Below, in pieces: positions 22,815 through 33,334 of a stretch of DNA of 64,000 nucleotides. The notes below the pieces were generated by a model, which was given only the letters and a program-made list of their open reading frames with translations, did no database searches and had not been told where the DNA came from. A program made the translations under genes and the position numbers. This DNA comes from Schistocerca nitens (Eukaryota > Arthropoda > Insecta > Orthoptera > Acrididae): assembly GCF_023898315.1 (NCBI RefSeq), contig NC_064622.1, positions 359,023,234 through 359,087,233 of the forward strand, read 5' to 3'. Positions within the stretch are counted from its first letter, which is position 1, and each line of letters begins with the position of its first letter.

Positions 22815-23620
22815 ACGGTAGAGAGTTGTTTATACAATCAACAGCCTTCAGAATCTAACATAAAATTGATGTGACTCTTCAGGATTTGCCCAGAGATAAG
22901 CAAATCTTCTCAACAAGTCTGTTGATGGCACATATTGTACTTGTCCCTTTCTGGAAGCTGAAGTGATTTAATGTGATCTTATTGGATTTCACTGTGAAAT
23001 TTTGTCTCTGGATTGCAACACTTTTTCGAATATTTTTGATAATATTGGGAGAAGATATACTGGTCAGTATACATCTTCCTTTCTGCCTTTAGTGAACAAT
23101 GGCTTCACCAGTGCATACTTTAAAACATGTGGGAAGCATTCTTCTTCAAATTACTGGTACAGTATTTCATATAGGGCTCCTGATATGACACTAGGAACTG
23201 TTTTAATTACTCTAATAGGTGTTTCATACAATCCAGTTGAATTTTTTATTTTTAAGGGATTATACTACTTTTTCTACATCATTAACTGTAATTTGCTCAA
23301 ATTTGGTTCGAACTTTGCTGTTATCCTGATTCAAACAAAAGTGTTTGACATTGTCTAGGTAAAGTACATCAACAGCTGATTTTGATACATTTATAAGAAA
23401 GTCGTTGAAATATTGTGATACTTCTGAAGAATTTCCAATGGACTTGTCACCTGTCTTAATTTTGGAGATTTGTGGAATGCTGACTATGACACCAAGTCCA
23501 GATTCCACAACTGATTATACTACCTTTGATTTACTTGTATGGTTCAGAAAGAATTTTTGTGTCATTTCTTTTACTGCTTTTGGCATCCTTCTAAACATAG
23601 TTTTACACGTGGTTACATAG
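22815..23620 (-). mobile_element. LINE reverse-transcriptase relic (N-terminal part)
   Basis: The minus strand reads VSQYFNDFLINVSKSAVD, then LKIKNSTGLYETPIRVIK, FPHVLKYALVKPLF and LPILSKIFEKVL, the ordered motifs at the beginning of LINE RTs (K-S-G-D...P-VIK...LK-A-V-PL...SK-FEK). Stops occur between them. It is separated by about 11 kb of later insertions from the matching later motifs at 11080-11760. Confidence 0.65.
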
Positions 23621-23956
23621 TTTGTAAGATGAAAATGTGTACTACTTTTCAGGCCATTATACAACTGTTTTTTTTTTTTCTACGGCACTTTACACTTTTG
23701 TAACAGCAGTTAATCATTTCAGTTTGCTTGTCATTTTTATGACTTTGTCTGCCAGTATTGTAAGGAGATGAATATAGTAATTGAGACTGGTTGTATTTTG
23801 TATTTAAGAGTTGGCCAACTTTGAGAGAAGTTAGTCAAAAGCTTGAGTTATCACTCAGACCTGATTATGCATCTAGACAACTAAGAAAATTTTGTACAAG
23901 ATTACTATTATTAAAAACTATAGTTACATATACATGTTTCTGTGTGGTTTATGCAG

Positions 23957-24060
23957 GTCCAGCCTGTCAAACTGTATATTGTGTGATGGAGTAAAGATTG
24001 GTAAGCAGTCTGAACTTAAAGACTGTTTACTGGGAAGTAGTCAAGTCATTCAAGCAGAAG
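23957..24060 (+). CDS. EIF2B3: eIF2B gamma (EIF2B3), exon D
   Basis: Acceptor TTTATGCAG ends at 23956 and the donor GTAGGT starts at 24061. The first base completes the Gly codon left by exon C. The peptide SSLSNCILCDGVKIGKQSEL then KDCLLGSSQVIQAE continues the beta-helix hexapeptide pattern and matches the segment N-C-x-ICN-A-VIE-GA-IKDCLIGS-Q-IEA of the family. It ends in phase 1. The following intron is only 90 bp. Confidence 0.95.
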
Positions 24061-24150
24061 GTAGGTTCTCTTTCTCAGATATAATTATTGTTGTACATGT
24101 TATATACACAGTTTTGTGTTTATTTTCATTGTTGACTTTTTTCTTTTTAG

Positions 24151-24203
24151 CAAAACACTCAAATGAAGTACTGACAGATACAAAGAGGCTGATGGAAATA
24201 TGA
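24151..24203 (+). CDS. EIF2B3: eIF2B gamma (EIF2B3), terminal exon
   Basis: The acceptor TTCTTTTTAG ends at 24150. The exon encodes AKHSNEVLTDTKRLMEI and a TGA stop. The last residues Leu-Met-Glu-Ile are the conserved terminus of eIF2B gamma, which fixes the gene's 3' coding end. The 3' UTR follows. Confidence 0.95.
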
Positions 24204-24720
24204 AGAGCGTATACTTGTAACATGAGATAAAGTTGAGACAGTTTCTTTGCAGCTCGAATATTTTATGAATGCCAATGTTTTGGGGCCATGAAATTGACTT
24301 GAATAGTTATAGATGTGACTTGTGAAAGGTTGGGAACAGTATGTAAACAGCAGTGAACATTTCATGTTTTCAAATTAATGTCATATGAAATTATATACGT
24401 ATTTATGGAAGTAAGCAGATTTTTATCAGAACAGGATTGAGAACTGGATGATCATAACTACCCTGCAGACAGCAGCAATGTTCTGTGTCCGACTATCAGG
24501 ATTGTCGCTTTTCAAATGCATGTGTGTTGCATGAGAAACAGTGAATAGAGAAGTCAACACCATATTATTTTTTTAAATAATATAAAACTGATGTTTGGTA
24601 TGTTTATTTCTCTTATTCAGTCCAGTAATGTGGCTACATTATATTATGGCACTTTGCCAAGATATTAATTTTTGTATAATTTTATTGTTTCTTGTAATTA
24701 AAATAAATCATTGTTGATCC
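24204..24720 (+). other. EIF2B3: Probable EIF2B3 3' UTR
   Basis: AT-rich sequence between the stop codon and the first strong AATAAA at 24702-24707. The exact cleavage site is not visible from sequence. Confidence 0.5.
24702..24707 (+). terminator. EIF2B3: Candidate EIF2B3 polyadenylation signal
   Basis: AATAAA about 500 bp after the stop, followed by TTGTTGATCCTTTTT, a T/G-rich downstream element. Confidence 0.55.
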
Positions 24721-24894
24721 TTTTTAAACAGCTGGTGTTACTTTTTCCACTCTGTATGCCACTTTTCATAATTTATAATAGTTGCCTTAAGTCTATGAGT
24801 ATAAGAACAATAGCTGACTTATTGTGTAACTTTTGTAGTATGGCGTGGTGGCCCTAAAGTTTTGTTTTTTATCTTAGGCTTAAGATGCTTTCAG

Positions 24895-25575
24895 TTTATA
24901 ATGATCATTTTAACTTTAGTATCTATTTTAACTTTACCCTGTCAAGCAACTCAGGCCATAGTCCATAATCGAGTACCAGAAAAGAAACACCTGAACTGAT
25001 ATTCAAGCCAAAGGATAACACCTTAAATTGATAGCTTCTCCCTGCATAGATAATTTTGTTAATAGCTTTGGTGTGTAAAATGAATTTAACATTTACTTCC
25101 AGTTTGCCCACTGGAAATAGCAGTCTAAAGGGCTCCTGGATGATTTGATTATGTTAATCCAGCATTTTGGATTTTCTTTGGTGACCACATGTAATTTTAC
25201 CCAGGGAATGGAGTAAGAATTGTGACAGTAAGTTTTGTGTGGTATGACAAGACTGTCTTCATAGCTCAGGACGATACCAAGTCTTTCTTCAAGAACGCCT
25301 GAATATTGTTAAAAAGTCCTTGTTAGATCAGACTGCTGATTATTGTTCAAATATGTAGACATGGTTATTTTATTCATAATGTGCTTTGTAATATAAGGAG
25401 CAAAAATTAAATCACGTTGGTGCTTATTTTTATATACTCTCCCCCTGATGATAAAGTCTACTTTGATGGCTTGGCAAAATGTACTGTAGTAAATGTCAGT
25501 TTTTATGAGCTCCAGAGATACTTCAATACCACGATGTAAAATGTGGATTTTTCCGCAATAAATGTCATCCATTTA
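24895..25575 (-). mobile_element. Ty3/gypsy-type reverse-transcriptase relic
   Basis: The minus strand shows SYSIPWVKLHVVTKEN, the 'YPIPW..R..V' entry of a gypsy RT, then INKIIYAGRSYQFKVLSFGL, the Q-F-V-PFGL motif, then LDYGLWPELLDRV. The piece lacks the catalytic YVDD, and frames change twice. Flanking LTRs are not evident. Confidence 0.6.
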
Positions 25576-25607
25576 TCTCTTTCCTATAGGATTCCATGCC
25601 TAATATA

Positions 25608-27176
25608 CAGGGTTTTACAAAAAGGTATGGCCAAACTTTCAGGAAACATTCCTCACACACAAAGAAAGAAAATATGTTATGTGGACATGTGTCCGGAAAC
25701 GCTTATTTTCCATGTTAGAGCTCATTTTATTACTTCTTTTCAAGTCACATTAATCATGGAATGGAAACACACAGCAACAGAATGTACCAGCGTGACTTCA
25801 AACACTTTGTTACAGGAAACGTTCAAAATGTCCTCCGTTAGCGAGGATACATGCATCCACCCTCCATCACATGGAATCCCTGATGCGCTGATGCAGCCCT
25901 GGAGAATGGCGTATTGTATCACAGCCGTCCACAATACGAGCACGAAGAGTCTCTTCATTTGGTACCGGGGTTGTGTAGACAAGAGCTTTCAAATGCCCCC
26001 ATAAATGAAAGTCAAGAGGGTTGAGGTCAGGAGAGCGTGGAGGCCATGGAATTGGTCCACCTCTAGCAATACATCGGTCACCAAATCTGTTGTTGAGAAG
26101 CATACGAACACTTCAACTGAAATGTGCAGGAGCTCCATCGTGCATGAACCACATGTTGTGTCGTACTTGTAAAGGCACATGTTCTAGCAGCACAGGTAGA
26201 GTATCCTGTATGAAATCATGATAATGTGCTCCACTGAGCGTAGGTGGAAGAACATGGGGCCCAATCAAGACATCACCAACAATGCCTGCCCAAACGTTCA
26301 CAGCAAATCTGTGTTGATGACGTGATTGTACAATTGCATGCGGATTCTCGTCAGCACACACATGTTGATTGCGAAAATTTACAATTTGATCACGTTGGAA
26401 TGAAGCCTCATCCGTAAAGAGAACATTTGCACTGAAATGAGGATTGACACATTGTTGGATGAACCATTCGCAGAAGTGTACCTGTGGAGGCCAATCAGTT
26501 GCTGATAGTGCCTGCACACGCTGTACATGGTACGGAAACAACTGGTTCTCCCGTAGCCCTCTCCATACAGTGACGTGGTCAACGTTACCTTGTACAGCAG
26601 CAATTTCTCTGACACTGACATTAGGGTTATCGTCAACTGCACGAAGAAGTGCCTCGTCCATTGCAGGTGTCCTCGTCGTTCTAGGTCTTCCCCAGTCGCG
26701 TGTCATAGGCTGGAATGTTCCGTGCTCCCTAAGATGCCGATCAATTGCTTTGAACATTTTCCTGTCGGGACACCTTCATTCTGGAAATCTGTCTCGATAT
26801 GAACGTACCGCGCCACGGCTATTGCCCCGTGCTAATCCATACATCAAATGGGCATCTGACAACTCCGCATTTGTAAACATTGCACTGACTGCAAAACCAC
26901 GTTCGTGATGAACACTAACCTGTTGATGCTACATACTGATGTGCTTGATGCATGCAATGAGTCGCATGTCAACACAAGCACCGAAGTCAACATTACCTTC
27001 CTTCAATTGGGCGAACTGGTGGTGAATCGAGGAAGTACAGTACATACTGACGAAACTAAACTGAGCTCTAACATGGAAATTAAGCGTTTCCGGACACATG
27101 TCCACATAACATCTTTTCTTTATTTGTGTGTGAGGAATGCTTCCTGAAGGTTTGGCCGTACCTTTTTGTAACACCC
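25608..27176 (-). mobile_element. Mariner-superfamily element with ~118-bp inverted repeats
   Basis: The left end (25608-~25726) and the complement of the right end (~27058-27176) match over about 118 bp with roughly a dozen differences, starting CAGGGT(T/G)TTACAAAAAGG and including ATGTGGACATGTGTCCGGAA. The left flank is TA and the right flank TG, consistent with a decayed TA duplication. It is about 1.57 kb with a transposase pseudogene on the minus strand. It lies about 0.9 kb after the likely EIF2B3 polyadenylation site. Confidence 0.88.
25867..26880 (-). pseudogene. Mariner-superfamily transposase, two in-frame stops
   Basis: One continuous frame of 338 codons is interrupted by a TGA at 26776-26778 and a stop at 26113-26115. 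The N-terminus (MFTNAELSDAHLMYGLARGN, then MFKAIDRHLREHGTF) is the helix-turn-helix domain common in insect transposases annotated as DUF4817. Catalytic positions: Asp in LFTDEASF, Asp in FMHDGAPAHF, and Asp in SPDLNPLDFHLWG. The spacing between the second and third is 41 positions, including the second stop codon. Known mariner relatives use DD34D, DD37D or DD41D. The stop lies between the two catalytic Asp residues, so no active enzyme can be made. Confidence 0.88.
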
Positions 27177-27510
27177 TGTGTGGTCCACCATTAAACAATC
27201 AACAAATGTGAATGTAAATTCCATTCTTTCATTTCCCAGTTCAATAGACAAGCAGGTCTGCAACTTTGTATTACAGGATATGGTGCCTATGGCTCTCAGA
27301 ATCTTGGAGGTGCTGATGGGTAAACTTGGTACATTAACATTTTCTCATACTCTCTTGAATAGATCAGTGGAAACCATGTTAATGGCAGAGCTTTAATCTG
27401 AAATTACAATGATTTATATCATAGTAAAGCTCTAACATCACCCATTACTACAGTGTACTAGCAATACTGATAATGCTTTGCAGTTGCTAAATATGTAGGG
27501 GTACTGGATA

Positions 27511-27702
27511 ACAAATGGCTCTGAGCACTATGGGACTTAACATCTGTAGTCATCAGTCCCCTAGAAGTTAGAACTACTTAAACCTAACGAACCTAAGGAC
27601 ATCACACACGTCCATGCCCGAGGCAGGATTCGAACCTGCAACCATAGCGGTCACGTGGTTCCAGACTGAAGCGCCTAGAACCGCACGGCCACAGTGGCCG
27701 GC
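27511..27702 (-). mobile_element. tRNA-derived SINE (GGCCGGC...AGCCATTT family)
   Basis: Complement reads GCCGGCCACTGTGGCCGTGC, with box B-like GGTTCGAATCCTGCC, then GGGCATGGACGTG, and ends in CAGAGCCATTTG. TACTGGATA is repeated at 27502-27510 and 27703-27711, giving a 9-bp target-site duplication. A plus-strand copy of the same family is at 57077-57273. Confidence 0.92.
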
Positions 27703-27711
27703 TACTGGATA

Positions 27712-28530
27712 TCCCTGGGTATTGTTTCAGGACACAAATTTTGATTCCTCGTTGTGAATTGTCCACTTCAAAGATATAGAACTCAAATTTATAACAAAAC
27801 ATTATAATATGAATGAAAAAGAACTGTTTTTGTTTTTGGTTTCTAGTGTTTTTAAGAATTTTTTTTTCTTTCTTTTTTTTATCTTTGTACACAATATAAT
27901 ACAAAACTTCGGAATACACAAAATTTTTCATTTGTTGGATGCTATGCTGTTTTCTTAATCCAGAGGCAAATTAGATTTATCCGATAACTGAAATATACTA
28001 AAGAAAATTTACCTTAGAGGTCGCCTCACTGGGTGAACTGTTGCTCCATAGACGTGTATAGTCTTTGGTGATAGATGATGACTAACTGGTGTCAGGAAAA
28101 AGACTGGAAGAACTTTTCACTTTTCTGAATTTGTATGGGAGAAACAATTTGTCTGATTGTTAAACTGAGCTGCTTCCATAGTTAAAGCTGATTTCAGGGA
28201 GGAATGTATACAATATTTATTAAAAGTTATATATATATGGAGAAGCAAACTGTCTGATTGTTTAAATGCCATGCTATCATAGTTGAAACAGGCTGCAAGA
28301 AAGAAAACTAAACCACACATTTTCATACCACAGCATTTTCTTTCTTGCTGTTTGTTTTAACAGAAAACCTGTTCACTGCTGTTTAAAAGAATACACAGCC
28401 TTTGTCTGTTTGAATGTTTATTAAAGACAGTGTAAAAGTCTAAAGTAAATTAGGCAAATACTCTGTGAGATTTTTGCTTAAAACATTTGCACTTTATATA
28501 TATTAGTATAGATTAAAAGAACTGAACTAT
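27712..28530. other. Intergenic, nothing recognised
   Basis: AT-rich with a T-rich run near 27860. No convincing coding frame or named repeat. Confidence 0.5.
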
Positions 28531-29700
28531 CACAGCCCTTACCCCACTCTGTGATCATATTCTTGGGGCACAGTGAGATCAAAGTTTTCCTGCACAGAGG
28601 TGCTCCTTGTGGTGTCATCCTTGTATCCCCATAGGCCAGTATTTTGCCAAGAAAGACTTCTCAAATTCATCGCACATGCAACAATATTCAGGTGGCTCTG
28701 TAGCCCAGAGGGCAGCATTCCCTTGAACATAGCCTAATATAAAACCTATTCCTCTACATCAAACCAAAGCAGAATTATCTGATGGAAACCATAGTATAAA
28801 GGCTCTTTTTTCTAGATAAAAACATTGGAATTGTCAATGCCTTGTTAAATTTTCTTCAAGCAGCTTAGAAGCAAAGATTGTTGCAGCTCCCATAGTATAT
28901 GCTGATTCATGCACTATTGAACCGTAAGATCACATTACACATGCTGCTGCCAATTATACATTGGTTCAGAAGCATGGATATTTTCCCAGCCCTTTGCAAC
29001 CTATTGATAAGTGTGTACCAACTCCTTTATTTCAGATAATTCTACTTTCACTGTTTCATTTGCTCACTTATGGCAACATGCATCATGCCATAATAAAAAA
29101 AATTGTTCCCTAATTTATCTGTAACAGTATGCATCTCAACCTGAACATGTCTGGCTGAATGGTCCATTCAGACATAACCTCATTAGTTATTTAGTAAACT
29201 GGTGCTTGGAATTTTGTAGCTCTGATTTCTGTTATTCATGTGTCCTTTTCAAACATCCAAGCCACAAATATGTCTGTCTCTGTAATTCAGCTTGATCATG
29301 CATAATTTTTTCTTGGTCGGCAGCTATATTATTTACTCTTCCAGAAAGCTGACAAACAGTTTCAGATAGCGCAACTTGCGCTTGGTTTATTGCTACAGTC
29401 TCATCACGTAATTTTTGTACAGCTTCTGGTAGGCCTGCTTTTAACTCCAGGATTTTGGTGGACATCACTTTTTGAGCAGATGACAGAGAGTCTTGCTCCT
29501 CTAAAATTTCTGTCAACTCAGCATCAGGTTTTGATAAAGTTTTGCCAGAGTTTCTGACAACAAAGCATCTTGTTTTTCTGAAGTTTGTTCTGTGCTGCAG
29601 ACATAGCCGCTTGTGTGAACAAAATTTTGCCTATGCAATTTCGAACTACAGACATCATACTAGTCATTAAATCCATTTTTGGAACAATTTGATTAACTGA
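28531..29700 (-). mobile_element. Possible LTR-retrotransposon gag relic
   Basis: Reading from 29680 down, one frame (29516-29232) encodes a heptad-rich coiled coil (EEQDSLSSAQKVMSTKILEL...AVQKLRDETVAINQAQ). Further on, near 28700-28620, the strand reads NAALWATEPPEYCCMCDEFE then KSFLAKYWPMGIQ, which resembles the 'W....F..FL..YW....Q' block of retrotransposon gag. Stops follow. The order coiled coil then gag core fits a gag gene, but no RT or LTR is attached. This is inference from pattern only. Confidence 0.4.
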
Positions 29701-29896
29701 TCATATGATTAACTTCTCTGAGTGGTAGATTCTCTCTCTATTCACGGAGAGATCCATGTTTAATTGCTTGGCTTTTTTATCGTAACATCAAAATAAAAAA
29801 AAAAAAATAAATAAAGAAATTAAAGTTCTTGGTCTCATTGTTAAAATAGTAAACAACGAAACCTATTACTGTTTTATATGACAGCCAACCATGATA

Positions 29897-29911
29897 GTTA
29901 AGTGATAATGA
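29897..29911. repeat. Left 15-bp direct repeat of PLE pair 2
   Basis: GTTAAGTGATAATGA, identical at 33320-33334. Interpreted as the target-site duplication of the whole inverted PLE composite. Confidence 0.8.
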
Positions 29912-30058
29912 AATAATGGAAAATCCAGGATGGAATGTAACAATACCAGAAAAGGAAAGTTGCTACTCACCATATAGCGGAGATGTTGAGTTGCGATAGG
30001 CACAATAAAAAGATTCACATACTCATAGCTTTTGGCCATTAAGGCCTTTGTCAGTAGT

Positions 30059-30114
<56 letters not shown>

Positions 30115-30850
30115 CTTGCACACACATCTGCAGTCTCAGAGAGCTGAAACTACACTGTGAGCAGCAGCACCACTGTATGATGGGCATGGCGACTGGTTGG
30201 AGGTAAGGAGGGGGCTGTGTCGGGGAGGAGGAGGAATAGTATGGTGGGAGTGGTGGATAGTGAAGTGTTACAGTTTAGATGGAGGGCAGGAGAGAAGGTG
30301 CGGAGGGGGGAGGGGGTAAGTAGCGGAAAGGAGAGAAATAAAAATAAAAATAAATTAAAAGACTGGGTGTGGATGTGAAATGACGGCTGTGTAGTGCTGG
30401 AATGGGAACAGGGAGGGGGCTGGATGAGTGAGGACAGTGACTAACAAAGTTGTGGCCAGGAGGATTATGGGAACGTAGGATGTATTGCAGGGAAAGTTCC
30501 CACCTGCACAATTCAGAAAAGCTGGTATTGGTGGGAAGGATCCATATGGCACAGGCTGTGAAGCAGTCATTGAGTTGAGGGATATCATGTTTGGCCGCGT
30601 GTTGAGCAACAGGGTGGTCCACTTGTTTTTTGGCCACAGTTTGCCGGTGGCTGTTCATGCGGACAGACAGCTTGTTGGTTGTCATGCCTACATACAATGC
30701 AGCACAGTGGTTGCAGCTTAGCTTGTAAATCACATGACTGGTTTCACAGGTAGCCCTGCCTTTGATGGGATAGGTGATGTTAGTGACCCGATTGGAGTAG
30801 GTGGTGGTAGGAGGATGTATGGGACAGGTCTTGCATCTAGGTCTATTACA
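29912..30850 (-). mobile_element. Penelope-like element, minus arm of inverted pair 2
   Basis: The minus strand from 30850 encodes the region before the endonuclease and the GIY-YIG domain VIYKLSCNHCAALYVGMTTN then KLSVRMNSHRQTVAKKQVDH, with the Tyr-Val-Gly core kept, HPVAQH and FNDCF-like C-terminal residues. A C/T-rich stretch, the AC run at 30060-30112 and the PLE terminus follow. The frame 30733-30275 is open for 152 codons. It ends at the head-to-head junction at about 30851. Confidence 0.85.
30060..30112. repeat. (AC)n microsatellite in PLE tail
   Basis: About 26 AC units inside the Penelope-like tail, mirrored by the TG run at 33174-33219. Confidence 0.95.
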
Positions 30851-31853
30851 GGGCTATGGGCACCTGCATGGCACCATCCTATGCTAACCTATTCATGGAC
30901 TATCTAGAGGAATCCTTCCTAAAAACTCAGAATCCTAAACCCCTCACCTGGTTCAGATTCAGTGATGACATCTTTGCTATCTGGATTGAAGGCGAGGACA
31001 TCTTATTCACATTTCTCCAGAACCTCAACAACTTCCCCATTTGCTTCACCTGGTATTACTCAACCCAACAAGCCACCTTCCTAGATGTTGAGCTCCACCT
31101 CAGAAATGGCTACATCAGTACCTCCGTCCATATCTATCCAACTAACCACCAGCAATACCTCCATTTCGAAAGCTGCCACCCATTCCATACCAAGAAGTCC
31201 CTTCCGTACAGCCTAGCCACCCATGGTCATCACATCTCCAGTGACGAGCAGTCCTTCTTTAAATATACAGAAGGTCTCACTGAAGCCTTCACTGACCGTA
31301 ATTATCCTCCCATCCTTGTATAAAAACAAATCTCCCGTGCCTCATCTTTCCAGTCTACCACCACCTCCCAAAGTCCCACAGTCCGGCCACAGAGGAGCAT
31401 TCCCCTTGTAATTCAGTACCATCCGGGACTGGAGCAACTGAAATACATTCTCCACCAGGATTTCGATTACCTCTCGTCGTGCCCTGAAATGAGAAATGTC
31501 TTACCCACTATCCTTCCCACCCCTCCTATCGTGGTATTCCACCGTCCACCGAACCTACACAATATACTTTTCCATCCTTACGCAACCCCTGCTCCCAATC
31601 CCTTATCTCATGGCTCATACTCCTGTAATAGACCTAGATGCAAGACCTGTCCCATACATTCTCCTACCACCACCTACTCCAGTCCGGTCACTAACATCAC
31701 CTATCCCATCAAAGGCAGGGCTACCTGTGAAACCAGTCATGTGATTTACAAGCTAAGCTGCAACAACTGTGCTGCATTATATGTAGGCATGATAACCAAC
31801 AAGCTGTCTGTTCGCACGGACGGCCACTGACAAACTGTGGCCAAAAAACAAGT

Positions 31854-32794
31854 TGTGGCAGTTTTTTTGTATCATCAACATGGACAAGTGCAATGAATAT
31901 GGATGATACAATACTCTATGCTATTCTGCGGTTTGAATTCACTTTTTTTTTCTTTTTCTTTTTTTTTTAATATATAGCAGTTGCATTGATTTGATTTTTT
32001 AAATGATACTGACAATATTATACACATGTATAATGCATTATTCAAACTACAACTTCCACCGGATAATTATTTTGTTCAAATTGCACAAGAATTCCACATG
32101 ACATAGTGTAATAATGTTGACTGTGCACATTTATTTCTTACACATCGGAATATTGTTTGCAGTTTCAAGTAATTTAAATTTGCCGCTGTAATAAAAGTTA
32201 AGATAGTGGCCAACAAAAGATAGAGGATTTCTTTTTTAATTAAGATTTTCCTTTTCCCAATAAATAGTTAATCATTTAAATTGATGCCACCAATAAAAAA
32301 AATTATTAAATTATTTTGCAAATTACTTTAACACAAACCCATGCTATTTTCAACTAGAAGTACAGACGAAGTTGCTATATAATCGCAACTAACAATGGCT
32401 GCACTTCTTGCAGCTATGATAAAACAATTAATACAAAATTATAATTAAAAGAGGAAGTGAATTTTCAATAATTAATCATAAATAGTTTTAATGCATTTAG
32501 CTCTATTTGTTTTTACATAAAAGTACAATAATTTTACATTAAATGTTTTTCATTTAACAGACCTCAAATCGATTCGCGTCTTGCGTCGGCGATGTACATC
32601 AGAAGAAGACAACAAAAGGGTACAAAACAAAAGAAAAGAATGACATAGATTAACAAAGAATGTGAGACAAATATTGTCTCTCTTTTACATAATTATCATC
32701 TTTTTAAGAAATAATTACATAACTGAATGAATATTATCCACACATTCATATTCCACTCGTAATAAAAAAAAATATATATAATGTGGATGTTATA
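31854..32794. mobile_element. 0.94-kb unclassified insertion inside the PLE
   Basis: The PLE frame stops at ...AAAAAACAAGT and resumes at AAGTGGACC. AAGT is therefore duplicated at 31850-31853 and 32795-32798. The insert starts TGTGGCAG, is AT-rich and has no long frame. A solo LTR is one option (4-bp duplication, TG start), but the far end does not read CA, so the class is unknown. Confidence 0.6.
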
Positions 32795-33171
32795 AAGTGG
32801 ACCACCATGCTGCTGAACACGCTGCCAAAAATTATATCCCTCATCTCAATGACTGCTTCACAGCCTGTGCCCTATGGATCCTTCCCACCAACACCAGCTT
32901 TTCTGAATTGTGCAAGTGGGATCTTTCCCTGCAATACATCCTACATTCCCGTAACCCTCCTGGCCTCAACCTTCGTTAGTCTCTGTCCTCACCCATCCAC
33001 ACCCCTCCCTGTTCCCATTCCAGCACTACACAGCCGTAATTTCACTGCCACACCCAGTCTTTCAATTTCTTTTTATTTTTATTTCTCTCCTCTCCGCTAC
33101 TTACCCCCTCCCCCCTCCGCATCTTCTCTCCTGCCCTCCGTCTATACTGCAACACTTTGTGTGCAAGTTGC

Positions 33172-33173
<2 letters not shown>

Positions 33174-33219
<46 letters not shown>
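33174..33219. repeat. (TG)n microsatellite in PLE tail
   Basis: About 23 TG units between the C/T-rich stretch and the end of the Penelope-like element. Confidence 0.95.
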
Positions 33220-33222
<3 letters not shown>

Positions 33223-33319
33223 GCTGACAAAGGCCTTAATGGCCAAAAGCTATGAGTGTGCCTATCGCGACCCAGCATCACCGCTATATGGTGAGTAGCA
33301 ACTTTCCTTCTCTGGTATT

Positions 33320-33334
33320 GTTAAGTGATAATGA
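33320..33334. repeat. Right 15-bp direct repeat of PLE pair 2
   Basis: Exact copy of 29897-29911, directly after the plus arm. Confidence 0.8.

Larger units (their letters stand above)
3207..23956 (+). other. EIF2B3: 20.7-kb EIF2B3 intron filled with transposons
   Basis: It is bounded by GTAAGT at 3207 and TTTATGCAG ending at 23956. The flanking exons join in phase (GG + G gives Gly). No host exon was recognised inside. Nearly all identifiable content is mobile DNA, listed separately. Confidence 0.9.
30851..33319 (+). mobile_element. Penelope-like element, plus arm of inverted pair 2
   Basis: The + strand opens inside the RT at MGTCMAPSYANLFMDYLEES, continues to PLTWFRFSDDIFAIWI (catalytic DD kept), FLDVELHLRNGYISTSVH and TKKSLPYSLATHGH, a 155-codon open frame to 31323. 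The linker and GIY-YIG segment (VIYKLSCNNCAALYVGMI) follow. The element is split at 31850 by a 0.94 kb insertion and resumes at 32799 with GGACCACCATGCTGC. It ends with a TG run and AAAGCTATGAG...GTGAGTAGCAACTTTCC. It lacks the N-terminal RT, so the arm is 5'-truncated. Confidence 0.85.
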
